A stretch of DNA of 64,000 nucleotides from Allostella sp. ATCC 35155. GTDB taxonomy: Bacteria > Pseudomonadota > Alphaproteobacteria > ATCC43930 > Allostellaceae. Made by a program: the position numbers and the translations under genes. The notes below the pieces were generated by a model that saw nothing but the letters and a program-made list of their open reading frames with translations, ran no database searches and was not told the origin of the DNA. Below, piece after piece: positions 54,846 through 62,932 of this stretch. The stretch is from contig AP019701.1 of the NCBI GenBank assembly GCA_006738865.1, forward strand, positions 1,360,001 to 1,424,000, in the 5' to 3' direction. The stretch's first letter is position 1; every line of letters begins with the position of its first letter.

Positions 54846-55754
54846 CTATACGATGAGGAACAGGTCGGCCGAGACCTCGCCGCCGGGCAGGTTGCGGATC
54901 AGGACCGCGTGGCCCTGGCCGAGATCGACGAGCTGCCCGTCCGGGTGCAGGCGGGTGCGGGTCAGCAGGTCGCGCGGCTCGTCGATGTCCGTGCCGTTGA
55001 CATGGCGGGCGACGGCGATGCGGTCGCCCTCGGCCGGGTCGAAATCCTGGATGGCGTCGCCGCCCGATCCCGAAGCGAAATAGAAGGTGTCGGCGCCGAG
55101 GTCGCCATAGAGGGCGTCGACCCCGATGTCGCCCCAGATGCCGTCATGGCCGTCGCCGCCGCGCACCACGTCGTCGCCCTGGCCGCCATAGACGAGGTCG
55201 TCGCCGGTGCCGCCCTCGACGGTGTCCCGCCCGCGGCTGCCGGTCGCGACATCGTCGCCGGCCCCGCCCAGGACCCGGTCGTCGTCCTGGCCGCCATGGA
55301 CGGTGTCGGCGCCGTATCCGCCGTCGACCGTGTCGTCGCCGCCGTTGCCGTTCAGGTCGTCGTCGCCGAAGCCGCCCAGCACCTGGTCGTCGCCGTCGAA
55401 TCCCAGCAGCCGGTCGGAGGCGGTGCTGCCTTCCAGGAGGTCGTCGCCGGCGAAGAGCGCCGTCCGCACCCCGAACGCGTTGCCGGCCGCGAGCGCCCCG
55501 GCATACTCGGCCACGCCCACCTCGAGGCCGGTGATCGTGTATGCCGCGCCGACCTCGATCGTCGCGATGCTGCCGTCCGTCAGCGTCCCGTCGGGCGTGT
55601 AGGAGAAGGAGCCGGTGATGAACTGGATCCGCCCCGCCTGGTCGACGAGTTGGATCAGCCCGGTGGACCGGGTTGCGACATGCGCTCCCGTCAGGGCGGC
55701 AAGCCCGTCGTTCAGCGCCATGTCGTGGGCGCCGCCGGTGATCAGGTGAGCCAT
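54846..55754 (-). CDS. small RTX protein, copy 2
   Basis: A 302-residue paralogue of the next gene with the same plan: N-terminal domain (about 1-105; includes IQFITGSFSYTPDG, parallel to IQTFTGSF of the other copy), about nine RTX repeats (GGFGDDDLNGNGGDDTVDGG) and a C-terminal secretion-like end EVSADLFLIV. Both share the block AEGDRIAVxxxVNGTDID / AEGDQIGIQIDVNGTGVD before the tail. An exported, calcium-binding role is likely; the activity is unknown. Confidence 0.88.
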   Translation of the reverse strand: MAHLITGGAHDMALNDGLAALTGAHVATRSTGLIQLVDQAGRIQFITGSFSYTPDGTLTDGSIATIEVGAAYTITGLEVGVAEYAGALAAGNAFGVRTALFAGDDLLEGSTASDRLLGFDGDDQVLGGFGDDDLNGNGGDDTVDGGYGADTVHGGQDDDRVLGGAGDDVATGSRGRDTVEGGTGDDLVYGGQGDDVVRGGDGHDGIWGDIGVDALYGDLGADTFYFASGSGGDAIQDFDPAEGDRIAVARHVNGTDIDEPRDLLTRTRLHPDGQLVDLGQGHAVLIRNLPGGEVSADLFLIV

Positions 55755-55768
55755 CGCTCCGGCGTGCC

Positions 55769-56095
55769 TCAGCGCTGGACGGCGGCGATGTAGGCGACGA
55801 GGTCGGCCACCTCCTCGACCGTGAGGTCGAGCGCGACCATCGGCTTGCCCTCATGGCCGATGCGGATGCCTTCGGCCAGCGCCTCCGCCACCGAATCGGC
55901 CGGCCAGTCCTTGGTGATGCCGCGGAAGGGCGGCGCACTCGGATTCGGGCTGGCGCCGTCGCCGCGTATGGCATGGCAGGCGGCGCAGTGCTTCCGGGCG
56001 AAGGCGGCGCCCGTGTCGGCGTCCCCGTCGGCCGCGGCCGGCCCGGCCCAGATCATGATGAGGCCCGCCATGGCCAGTCGTGCCGTCTCGCGCAT
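55769..56095 (-). CDS. class I cytochrome c, small periplasmic
   Basis: A 108-residue protein with a signal peptide (ending GPAAADGD), one haem site CAACH (about residues 35-39, in ARKHCAACHAIRGDGA) and the axial methionine in GKPMVALDLTVEEVADLVAY. It is a soluble electron carrier. It stops 14 bp before the RTX gene on the same strand. No oxidase or dehydrogenase partner is adjacent, apart from the divergent SDR gene. Confidence 0.92.
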   Translation of the reverse strand: MRETARLAMAGLIMIWAGPAAADGDADTGAAFARKHCAACHAIRGDGASPNPSAPPFRGITKDWPADSVAEALAEGIRIGHEGKPMVALDLTVEEVADLVAYIAAVQR

Positions 56096-56206
56096 CCTCC
56101 GCCGCCCATCGTTGTCCGAGCCGGCGAATCCGACCTGGTTGCCCAAGTCTTGCACAGTCGAACCGCACGGTGGAACCTCGCATACCAGATGAAGGAGGCG
56201 AACGGC

Positions 56207-56923
56207 ATGACATCTCAGGATATGGGGCGGGTGGCGATGATCTCGGGCGCGAACCGGGGCATCGGCAATGCGGTGGCGCGACGGCTGCACCGCGAGGGCT
56301 ACCGGCTGTCGCTCGGCGTGCGGCGCCCGGCGGCCTTCACCGACCGCAGCGGGCTGGAGGGGGGCGGCGAGGTCGCGGCGATCGCCTACGAGGCGGCGGA
56401 GGTGGCGTCCGCGACGCGCTGGGTCGACGAGACGATGGCGCGCTTCGGCCGGATCGACGTGCTCGTCAACAATGCCGGCATCCACCGCAACGTGACCCTG
56501 GAGAGCGGCGGCGAGGACGAACTCGACGAGCTCCTGGCGATCAACGTCAAGGCGCCCTTCCGCCTGATCCGGGCGGCCCTGCCGCATCTCAAGGCGTCCG
56601 GGGCCGGCCGGGTCGTCAACGTCGCCTCGATGTCGGGCAAGCGCGCCCGCAACCTCGCCGTCGGCTACCAGATGAGCAAGGCGGCGATGGTGATGCTGAC
56701 CCATGCCGTGCGCCGGATCGGCTGGGAGAGCGGCGTGCGCGCCGTCGCCGTCTGCCCCGGCTATGTCCGCACCGACATGGCGGGCGGTCCGACGGCGCCG
56801 CCGCGCGACCAGATGACGGACCCGGACGAACTGGCGGGGCTGATCGCCACCGTGGTCGGCCTTTCCAACACCGCCTCCGTCGCGGAGCTGCTCGTCAATT
56901 GCCAGTATGAGCACATGCTCTGA
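56207..56923 (+). CDS. short-chain dehydrogenase/reductase
   Basis: A 238-residue SDR. Nucleotide motif SGANRGIGNAVA (about residues 10-21), NNAG (VLVNNAGIHRN), catalytic Ser and the YxxxK pair (GYQMSKAAM, Tyr about 153 and Lys about 157), and PGYVRTDM are present. GAAGGAGG precedes the ATG at 56207. It lies 61 bp before a DppD-like ATPase gene. The substrate is unknown. Confidence 0.92.
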   Translation: MTSQDMGRVAMISGANRGIGNAVARRLHREGYRLSLGVRRPAAFTDRSGLEGGGEVAAIAYEAAEVASATRWVDETMARFGRIDVLVNNAGIHRNVTLESGGEDELDELLAINVKAPFRLIRAALPHLKASGAGRVVNVASMSGKRARNLAVGYQMSKAAMVMLTHAVRRIGWESGVRAVAVCPGYVRTDMAGGPTAPPRDQMTDPDELAGLIATVVGLSNTASVAELLVNCQYEHML

Positions 56924-56984
56924 CCTGCCCTGGCAGGATGTTTGCGTGGCCTGCCTCGCATCCACGGATCAGGGAGTGCGAGGC

Positions 56985-57968
56985 ATGGCCAGGCTGCTCG
57001 AGATCGAAGACCTCCGGGTGCGGTTCCCGGCCGGCGACGCGGTCGTGCAGGCCGTCGACGGTGTCTCCTACGCCGTCGACGAGGGCGAGACGGTGGCCGT
57101 CGTCGGCGAGAGCGGGTGCGGCAAGTCGGTCCATGCGCTGGCGATCACCGGCCTCGTGCCGCGCCCGCCGGCGACCGTCGAAGGCAGCATCCGCTTCGCC
57201 GGCCAGGAACTCGCCGGCCTCGACGAGGCGGCCCTGCGGCGCATCCGCGGTCCGGGCATCGGCATGGTGTTCCAGGAGCCGATGACGTCGCTGAACCCGC
57301 TGATGACCATCGGGCGCCAGCTCACCGAGCACATGCGCACGCATCTCGGCCTGACCCGCCGCCAGGCGGTCGACCGGGCCGTCGAGCTGCTCGGCCGCGT
57401 CGGCATCGGCGATCCGACCGCGCGGCTGGCCCAGTACCCGCACCATTTCAGCGGCGGCATGCGCCAGCGGGTGATGATCGCGATGGCGCTCGCCTGCCAT
57501 CCGCGCCTCATCGTCGCCGACGAGCCGACGACGGCGCTCGACGTCACCATCCAGGCGCAGATCCTGAAGCTGATGAAGGAGCTGACGCGCGACCTCGGGG
57601 TCGCGCTCGTCGTCATCACCCACAATCTCGGGCTCGTCGCGCGCTACGCCGACCGGGTCAATGTCATGTATGCCGGCCGCATCGTCGAGCAGGGGACGGC
57701 GGCCGACATCTTCGCCCGCCCGCAGCACCCCTACACCCGCGGCCTGCTCGCCTCGGTGCCGCGGCTCGACCGGCCGCGGGCCGAGCGCCTCGTCCCGATC
57801 GAGGGCCAGCCACCGGACCTGTCGCGGCTGGGCGCCGGCTGCGCCTACCGGCCGCGCTGCGGCTTCGCCGTCGATGTCTGCCGTCGCGTCCGACCCGACC
57901 TCGAGGCGGCGGCCCCGAACCACGCCGCGGCCTGCCATCGGCCCGGCACGGTGGCGGCGGCCGCGTGA
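56985..57968 (+). CDS. oligopeptide/dipeptide ABC transporter ATP-binding protein, DppD-like
   Basis: A 327-residue ATPase. Walker A GESGCGKSVHALAITGL, Q-loop MVFQEPMTSLNP, signature HFSGGMRQRVMIAMAL, Walker B LIVADEPTTALDV and the C-terminal oligo_HPY region with CAYRPRCGFAVDVC, which holds a likely Fe-S cysteine cluster. It would pair with the DppF-like ATPase at 61673 to power the dipeptide importer. It is on the opposite strand, ending 4 bp from the DppC-like stop. Confidence 0.93.
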   Translation: MARLLEIEDLRVRFPAGDAVVQAVDGVSYAVDEGETVAVVGESGCGKSVHALAITGLVPRPPATVEGSIRFAGQELAGLDEAALRRIRGPGIGMVFQEPMTSLNPLMTIGRQLTEHMRTHLGLTRRQAVDRAVELLGRVGIGDPTARLAQYPHHFSGGMRQRVMIAMALACHPRLIVADEPTTALDVTIQAQILKLMKELTRDLGVALVVITHNLGLVARYADRVNVMYAGRIVEQGTAADIFARPQHPYTRGLLASVPRLDRPRAERLVPIEGQPPDLSRLGAGCAYRPRCGFAVDVCRRVRPDLEAAAPNHAAACHRPGTVAAAA

Positions 57969-57972
57969 GGGG

Positions 57973-58878
57973 CTAGGCGGTCTCCCGCACGTCGAGGGCG
58001 TCGCGCAGCGCGTCGCCGACGAAGTTGATGCTGAGCACCGTCAGCATGATGAAGAGGCCGGGAAACACGCCGAGCCACCAGGCGCGCGAGATGAAGGTGC
58101 GGCTCTCGGCCAGGATCAGGCCCCAGGTCGGCGTGTCCGCATCGACGCCGAGGCCGAGGAAGCTGAGGCCGGCCTCCGCCAGGATGGCGTAGGAGACGCT
58201 GACCGTCGCCTGCACGATCAGCGGCGCCCCGGCATTGGGCAGGACATGGCGCAGCAGGATGCGCCAGTGCGAGCAGCCGACGGTGCGGGCCGCGTCGATG
58301 TACTGCTCCTGCTTGATCGTCAGCACCATGCCGCGCGCGATGCGCGCGAAATCGTCGAGATAGGCGAGGCTGACGGCGATGATGACGTTCCACAGGCCGG
58401 TCCCGAACACCGCCACCATGTAGACGGCGATGATGAAGTTGGGGAACGCCCACTGAAGGTCGATGTAGCGCATCACCACGAAGTCGATCCAGCCGCCGAA
58501 ATAGCCGGCGGCGAGCCCGAGCGCGACGCCGATCACCAGCGAGATCGCAACCGTGCTGAGGCCGACGATCAGCGACACCTGGGCGCCCGCGATCAGTCGC
58601 GACAGCACGTCGCGGCCGAGATCGTCGATCCCCAGCGGGTGGGCCAGGCTGGGCGGGGACATGGTGAGCTCGAACGAGGGCTCGGTCGGGTCGTAGGGCG
58701 TGAGGTACGGCCCGAAGAGGGCGCAGAAGACCAGCAGCAGCAGCACGACGATGCCGAACTGGGCCTTGCGGTCGGTCTTGAAGGGACGCAGCCAGCGCCC
58801 GCGGACGGGCGGCGGCAGGTCGTCGGCAGGGTCGGTGGCCGGGTCGGCGGCGTTCGCCAGGAGCAGGCTCTGGTCCAT
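57973..58878 (-). CDS. dipeptide/oligopeptide ABC transporter permease, DppC-like
   Basis: A 301-residue permease. Hydrophilic N-terminus, then the OppC_N helix (AQFGIVVLLLLVFCALFGPY), HPLGIDDLGRDVLSRLIAGAQ and the EAA loop EQYIDAARTVGCSHWRILLR. It forms the channel with DppB. Its ATG shares one base with the dppB stop (TGATG at 58880-58876), so the two are coupled. It is convergent with the DppD-like gene. Confidence 0.94.
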   Translation of the reverse strand: MDQSLLLANAADPATDPADDLPPPVRGRWLRPFKTDRKAQFGIVVLLLLVFCALFGPYLTPYDPTEPSFELTMSPPSLAHPLGIDDLGRDVLSRLIAGAQVSLIVGLSTVAISLVIGVALGLAAGYFGGWIDFVVMRYIDLQWAFPNFIIAVYMVAVFGTGLWNVIIAVSLAYLDDFARIARGMVLTIKQEQYIDAARTVGCSHWRILLRHVLPNAGAPLIVQATVSVSYAILAEAGLSFLGLGVDADTPTWGLILAESRTFISRAWWLGVFPGLFIMLTVLSINFVGDALRDALDVRETA

Positions 58879-59825
58879 CAGCTGTACCGGATGCGGGGGT
58901 CGATGACGGTGTAGAGGACGTCGACGACGAGGTTGGCGCCGATGAAGATGGCCGAGACGGCCAGGATCGCCCCCTGCACGACGGGATAGTCGCGGTTGAG
59001 GATGCCCTCGATCAGCGTCCGGCCGAGGCCCTTGATCGCGAAGACGTTCTCCACCACGACGGTGCCGGCGAGCATGAGCGCCAGCGCAATGCCCATGACC
59101 GTGACCACCGGGATGAGCGCGTTCGGCAGCGCATGCACGATGAGGATGCGCCAGGTGGTCAGGCCCTTGGACCGGGCGGTGCGTAGGAAGTCGGTCTTCA
59201 GCACCTCGATCATCGCCGAGCGGATCATCCGCGCGATGATCGCCGAGAAGGTCGTGCCCGCGGCCAGCGCCGGCATGATGAGGTGCGACAGCCAGGGCCA
59301 GAAGCCCTCGGACAGCGGCGAGTAGCCGATCGCCGGCAGCCATTGCAGGTTGGCGGCGAAGAGGATGATGAGGAGGATCGCGAACCAGAAGTCCGGCATT
59401 GACAGGCCGAGGAAGGCGAAGATCGTCAGCGCGTTGTCGGCGGCGCTGTTCTTCTTCATCGCCGCCACGATCCCCGCGGGGACTGCGATGACGAGGGCGA
59501 CGACGAAGGACAGGCCGGCGATCGACAGGGTTCTCGGCAGGGCCTCGGCGAGCAGCTGCGCCACCGGGATCTGGCTGCCATAGATCGAGGTGCCGAAATT
59601 GCCGCGCACCAGCTGCCATAGCCAGCGCGCATATTGTTCGATCAGCGGCAGGTCCATGCCGAGCGCCTTGCGCAGATCCTCGGCCGCGGCGGGATCGCCC
59701 GAATCGAACAGCATCGCGGCCAGCGGGTCGCCGGGGACGGCGCGCATCATGAAGAAGACGAGGGTGGCGACCGCCCACATGACGAGCAGGGCGCCGAGGA
59801 TTCGCCGGGCCAGGTAACCCGCCAT
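58878..59825 (-). CDS. dipeptide/oligopeptide ABC transporter permease, DppB-like
   Basis: A 315-residue permease with the DppB/OppB pattern: AGYLARRILGALLVMWAVATLVFFMMRAVPGDP at the N-terminus, an EAA loop (DFLRTARSKGLTTWRILIVH) and the C-terminal YTVIDPRIRY. CGGAGA precedes the ATG at 59825. A strong stem-loop (59853-59890) lies between it and the receptor gene. Confidence 0.94.
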   Translation of the reverse strand: MAGYLARRILGALLVMWAVATLVFFMMRAVPGDPLAAMLFDSGDPAAAEDLRKALGMDLPLIEQYARWLWQLVRGNFGTSIYGSQIPVAQLLAEALPRTLSIAGLSFVVALVIAVPAGIVAAMKKNSAADNALTIFAFLGLSMPDFWFAILLIILFAANLQWLPAIGYSPLSEGFWPWLSHLIMPALAAGTTFSAIIARMIRSAMIEVLKTDFLRTARSKGLTTWRILIVHALPNALIPVVTVMGIALALMLAGTVVVENVFAIKGLGRTLIEGILNRDYPVVQGAILAVSAIFIGANLVVDVLYTVIDPRIRYS

Positions 59826-59852
59826 CGGGCGTTCTCCGGGTTGGTGGCGTGT

Positions 59853-59890
59853 CGCCTGGGGGTCACCCGGTGCCGGGCGGCCCCCAGGCG
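59853..59890 (-). other. intercistronic stem-loop after the receptor gene
   Basis: CGCCTGGGGG (59853-59862) and CCCCCAGGCG (59881-59890) are perfect 10-nt arms, with an inner CCCGG/CCGGG pairing. The hairpin begins just past the receptor stop. Such structures stabilise receptor mRNA and reduce downstream permease expression in many ABC operons. Confidence 0.7.
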
Positions 59891-59894
59891 AGCG

Positions 59895-61676
59895 TCAGGC
59901 CAGCGTCGTGCGGTCGAAGTCGACGAGGGCCGGGATGCGGCTGACGGCGGGGAAGACGACCGACTTGCGATGCACGAGATAGGTCGCCGGGTGGAAGAGG
60001 AAGGCCGACGCGACCTTGTCCGACGTCAGCTTGTCCGCCTTGCGGACGAGCGCCCGCCGCTTCTCGAGATCGCCCTCGGTGCGCTGCTGTTCGATGAGTG
60101 CGTCGGCTTCCTTCTCCGAGAAGTAGCCGAAGGGGTACTTCTCCTTGTCGCGCTTCTGGCCGTTGAAGAGGGCGCGGGTCTGCATCCAGTCGACGATGGC
60201 GTCGTCGGGATCGTAATCGCCGCCCGAGCCGACGCGCACCATGTCCCATTCCATCGTCGAGAACTCGGAGAGCACCACCGGCACGTCCTTCACCACCGGC
60301 TCGATCTCGATACCGAGATTGCGCTTCAGGATCGCGCGGATGACCTCGACCTGGCGGCGCGAGGGCGGCGTCAGCAGGATCTTGAGGCGCGGGAAGCCCT
60401 TGCCGCCGGGATATCCCGCCGCTGCAAGGAGCCGCTTGGCCTCCGCCAGATCGAAGCGCTGCAGGCTGGTCTTGGCGAGATCCTTGTCGAAATAGTAGGC
60501 CATGGCGGGGTTGATCGAGCCGTGCGCCGGGGAGCCGCGGCCGAACTGCGCCTGCTTGACGAAGAGTTCGCGATCCAGTGCCTTGGCGATCGCGAGGCGC
60601 ACCATGAAGCCCTTTTCCTTCATCAGCTCCTCGATCGGCTTGTCGAAGCTGGGAACCTTGAAGGGGTCGCGGTGCGGGTTCATCCAGATCGATTCGAAGC
60701 CGGGCGAGGCCTGGATGTTGACCGTCAGGTCCTTGTTGGCGACGAGGCGGTCGATCAGTTCGGGGGCGATGGCGCCGCCGCCGATGAGCTGGATGTCGCC
60801 GGCCTCGATCGCCGCCGCCAGCGGCTCGGCGTCGAGGATCGGCTGGATGGTGACGCGGTCGAGCTTCGGCCGCTCGGGGTCATAGTAGCGCTCGAACTTC
60901 TCCAGCACGACGCTCTGGCCCACGGTGTGCTGGGCGATGCGGAAGGGTCCGGTCCCGACCGGGGCGAGCCCGTGGGCGGACTCGCCCATCTTCTCGATCG
61001 CGGTCTTGTTGAGGATGGTCAGGACGCGACCGCTCGCCCGTTCGGTGGTCTTGACCAGGAAGGACGCCTGGGCGCCGTTCAGCTTGAAGCGCACCTTGTG
61101 GGGCCCCAGCTTCTCGATCCCGGCGACGTTGCCGAGCGCGCGCGAATGGATGGAGATCTGCGGGTTCTTCGATCGCGCATAGGTGAAGAGGACATCGTCG
61201 GCGGTGAAGGGCTCGCCGTTGTGGAAGGTCACTCCTTCGCGCAGGTTGAAGGTGTATTCGGTCCCGTCCTCGGACACCTCCCAGTCGCGGGCGAGGTCGG
61301 CCTCGGCGATGAGTTCGGCGTTGATGTGCGTCAGGCCCGACAGCACGTTCGAGGTGATCTGGAACTGCAGCACCTGGTTCATCTTGGCGGGGTCGAGGGT
61401 GGTGATCTGCCCGATGCCGGCCCAGCCGCACTTCAGCGTGCCGCCGGCCTTGCCCTGGGCGCGGGCGCCGCCGACCGGCAGCAGGTGCGCGGCCGTCAGC
61501 GTGCCGGCCGCCGCCATCAGGCGCAGGACGCTGCGCCGGCTCATCTGCGGGCCGGACATCTCGTGCCGGGCGAGGCCGAACATCGGATCCTTGGGATCGA
61601 AGTCGTGGGCCTCGTCCCAGGCGGCCTGCATCGCGGCGGTCTCGGGGGAAGCGGTACGGTCGGAATGATCCGTCAT
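59895..61676 (-). CDS. peptide ABC transporter substrate-binding protein (SBP_bac_5) with Tat-like signal
   Basis: A 593-residue periplasmic receptor. The first 44 residues are polar, then [20 protein letters not shown] is a twin-arginine signal ending GGARAQG. The mature domain has the family-5 pattern [40 protein letters not shown] and [17 protein letters not shown] before the ATG and the ATGA overlap with the DppF-like gene support this start, which leaves an unusually long region before the RR motif. The ligand is probably a peptide or peptide-like compound. Confidence 0.92.
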   Translation of the reverse strand: MTDHSDRTASPETAAMQAAWDEAHDFDPKDPMFGLARHEMSGPQMSRRSVLRLMAAAGTLTAAHLLPVGGARAQGKAGGTLKCGWAGIGQITTLDPAKMNQVLQFQITSNVLSGLTHINAELIAEADLARDWEVSEDGTEYTFNLREGVTFHNGEPFTADDVLFTYARSKNPQISIHSRALGNVAGIEKLGPHKVRFKLNGAQASFLVKTTERASGRVLTILNKTAIEKMGESAHGLAPVGTGPFRIAQHTVGQSVVLEKFERYYDPERPKLDRVTIQPILDAEPLAAAIEAGDIQLIGGGAIAPELIDRLVANKDLTVNIQASPGFESIWMNPHRDPFKVPSFDKPIEELMKEKGFMVRLAIAKALDRELFVKQAQFGRGSPAHGSINPAMAYYFDKDLAKTSLQRFDLAEAKRLLAAAGYPGGKGFPRLKILLTPPSRRQVEVIRAILKRNLGIEIEPVVKDVPVVLSEFSTMEWDMVRVGSGGDYDPDDAIVDWMQTRALFNGQKRDKEKYPFGYFSEKEADALIEQQRTEGDLEKRRALVRKADKLTSDKVASAFLFHPATYLVHRKSVVFPAVSRIPALVDFDRTTLA

Positions 61677-62755
61677 GGCGCTGCTCCTGTTGCGGGATTG
61701 GCGATTGCGGGGCTTGCGGAATGCTCGCCGCCGGCGCGGATGCAGGCGGCGAAATGGTCGGGCGCCAGCGCGCGCGGCGGCGGCGCGGCCTCGCGGCAGG
61801 CGGCGATGGCGATCGGGCAGCGCGGATGGAAGACGCAGCCGGGCGGCGGGTTGACCGGGCTCGGCACCTCGCCCTCCAGCGGCTCGGGCGCGCGGCCGGC
61901 CTCGATCGCCGGGTCGGGCACCGGCACGGCGGAGAGGAGCGCGCGCGTGTAGGGATGAGCCGGCCGGTCGAAGATGGCGTCGGCATCGCCCTGCTCGACC
62001 AAGCGCCCGAGATACATGACCCCGACCCGCCGGCAGAGATGGCGGACGACGCCGAGGTCATGGGCGATGAAGAGGTAGGTCAGCCCGAAGGCCTGCTGCA
62101 GTTCCTCCAGCAGGTTGACGATCTGGGCCTGGACCGAGACGTCGAGCGCCGACACCGCCTCGTCGCAGACGATGAGGTCGGGCTTGAGGGCGAGCGCACG
62201 GGCGATGCCGACCCGCTGCCGCTGCCCGCCCGACATCTCGTGCGGGTAGCGCTGGGCGATGCGGCGCGGCAGGCCGCAGATGTCGAGCAGGCGATGGATC
62301 TCGCGCTCGCGAGCCGCGCGGTCGAGGTCGATGTCGTGGACGATGAAAGGCTCGGCCAGGATGTCCTGCACCGTCATGCGGGGGTTCAGCGAGGAGTAGG
62401 GATCCTGGAAGATCGCCTGGACGCGCCGACGGAAGCGCCGCAGCGACGGGCGCGAGAGCCGCGTCACGTCCTCGCCGTCGAAGCGGATGACGCCCGCGGT
62501 CGGCTCGACCAGCTTGAGGAGCGTGCGTGCGATCGTCGTCTTGCCGCAGCCGGATTCGCCGACGAGGCCGAACGTCTCGCCCCGGCGGATCTCGAAGCTG
62601 ACGCCGTCGACGGCGCGCACGCGCCCGACCTCGCGCCGGAAGACCTGTCCGCGCAGCACCGGGAAATGCACCGCCAGTCCTTCGACCTGCAGGCGCGGCC
62701 GGTGGTCCGCACCGCCGGTGTGGGAAGCAGCCGTCGCAGCCGTGGCACCCTCCAT
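61673..62755 (-). CDS. oligopeptide/dipeptide ABC transporter ATP-binding protein, DppF-like
   Basis: A 360-residue ATPase. Walker [33 protein letters not shown], signature [16 protein letters not shown], Walker [14 protein letters not shown] and oligo_HPY tail [14 protein letters not shown]. It is first in the minus-strand operon dppF / receptor / dppB / dppC. AGAGG precedes the ATG. Placing the ATPase before the receptor and the other ATPase on the opposite strand is atypical. Confidence 0.93.
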   Translation of the reverse strand: MEGATAATAASHTGGADHRPRLQVEGLAVHFPVLRGQVFRREVGRVRAVDGVSFEIRRGETFGLVGESGCGKTTIARTLLKLVEPTAGVIRFDGEDVTRLSRPSLRRFRRRVQAIFQDPYSSLNPRMTVQDILAEPFIVHDIDLDRAAREREIHRLLDICGLPRRIAQRYPHEMSGGQRQRVGIARALALKPDLIVCDEAVSALDVSVQAQIVNLLEELQQAFGLTYLFIAHDLGVVRHLCRRVGVMYLGRLVEQGDADAIFDRPAHPYTRALLSAVPVPDPAIEAGRAPEPLEGEVPSPVNPPPGCVFHPRCPIAIAACREAAPPPRALAPDHFAACIRAGGEHSASPAIANPATGAAP

Positions 62756-62898
62756 CGTCTACCTCTGGAAAGGGGGAGCGTCGGTCGTCCGCTTCTGCGT
62801 CCGGGACTTGGACCGGCAGGACAGCAAGAAGCGGGCCAGGAGAATTTCGACGATCGCGGGCTGCCGCCGGGCTTCCCTCGGCGACGCCCGGCCCCGTA

Positions 62899-62917
62899 CA
62901 GTGGTGCCACTCCACTG
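62899..62917. promoter_or_regulatory. inverted repeat before the DUF917 gene
   Basis: CAGTGG (62899-62904) and CCACTG (62912-62917) are perfect arms 7 nt apart, ending 15 nt before the ATG. The 177-bp divergent region otherwise shows no obvious structure. It could be an operator for the DUF917 gene or for both genes. Confidence 0.4.
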
Positions 62918-62932
62918 ATCGAGGGATAAGCG

